From contig JAGQGA010000385.1 of the NCBI GenBank assembly GCA_020432595.1, positions 1 to 5,628 of the forward strand: a stretch of 5,628 nucleotides of DNA, written 5' to 3'. A program made the translations under genes and the position numbers. The stretch's first letter is position 1. Each line of letters begins with the position of its first letter. Source of the DNA: Anaerolineales bacterium (lineage in GTDB: Bacteria; Chloroflexota; Anaerolineae; Promineifilales; Promineifilaceae). Below the pieces are notes generated by a model that was not told where the DNA came from, ran no database searches, and saw nothing but the letters and a program-made list of their open reading frames with translations. Below are positions 5,618 through 5,628 of the stretch, piece after piece.

Positions 5618-5628
5618 ATGGATTTTAC
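5618..5628 (+). CDS. Possible start of a divergent gene, cut by the window edge
   Basis: ATG-GAT-TTT follows a GGGAG Shine-Dalgarno-like sequence (5602-5606) with 11-nt spacing, and a TATACT box lies about 33 bp upstream. Promoter, RBS and start are arranged as expected for a + strand gene divergent from the nuclease. Only three codons are visible, so the product cannot be named and the call rests on the upstream signals alone. Confidence 0.35.

Overview
ORGANISM. The window looks like chromosomal DNA of a moderately GC-rich environmental bacterium, most plausibly a member of the Chloroflexota (Anaerolineae-like). This is an inference. It rests on the XRE-type N-terminal module followed by a 'GGIQT..EANELL' segment, which resembles the N-terminus of many large Chloroflexota regulators. 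It also rests on the co-occurrence of a GAF/HisKA_3 sensor kinase with a large secreted lamin-tail/ExeM-type nuclease. No rRNA, tRNA, mobile element or CRISPR array was found. LAYOUT. (1) Bases 1-782, + strand: the 3' part of a NarL/DesK-family (HisKA_3) sensor histidine kinase whose N-terminus lies off the left edge; the end of a GAF domain, the DHp helices and the full ATPase domain are visible. (2) Bases 783-913: a regulatory gap with three TGTAG half-sites on an exact 10-bp pitch, overlapping a candidate -10 box. (3) Bases 914-2392, + strand: a protein with an N-terminal XRE-type helix-turn-helix joined to a C-terminal half of about 9-10 membrane segments, apparently a membrane-bound DNA-binding protein of unknown function. 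(4) Bases 2393-2425: a short convergent gap with a perfect AGGTGCC-A-GGCACCT palindrome. (5) Bases 2426-5482, - strand: a complete 1018-residue secreted modular nuclease of the ExeM/NucH type (signal peptide, lamin-tail domain, Big_5-like Ig domain, OB-fold, endonuclease/exonuclease/phosphatase catalytic domain, FN3-like C-terminus). (6) Bases 5483-5628: the promoter and 5' leader of the nuclease gene, plus what looks like the promoter, RBS and first codons of a divergent + strand gene that runs off the right edge. HOW THEY RELATE. The kinase and the membrane HTH protein are co-directional but separated by 131 bp that seem to carry a separate promoter, so they need not form an operon. The nuclease gene converges on them and is probably an independent unit for extracellular DNA degradation or phosphate/nucleotide scavenging. 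Nothing in the sequence directly ties the three genes into one system. UNEXPLAINED STRUCTURE. The strongest signal not explained by the genes is the 10-bp palindrome AACGGCCGTT. It occurs seven times perfectly, plus several one- or two-mismatch copies, in all three genes and in all three reading frames. About 0.005 copies are expected by chance. It behaves like a highly iterated palindrome analogous to cyanobacterial HIP1.
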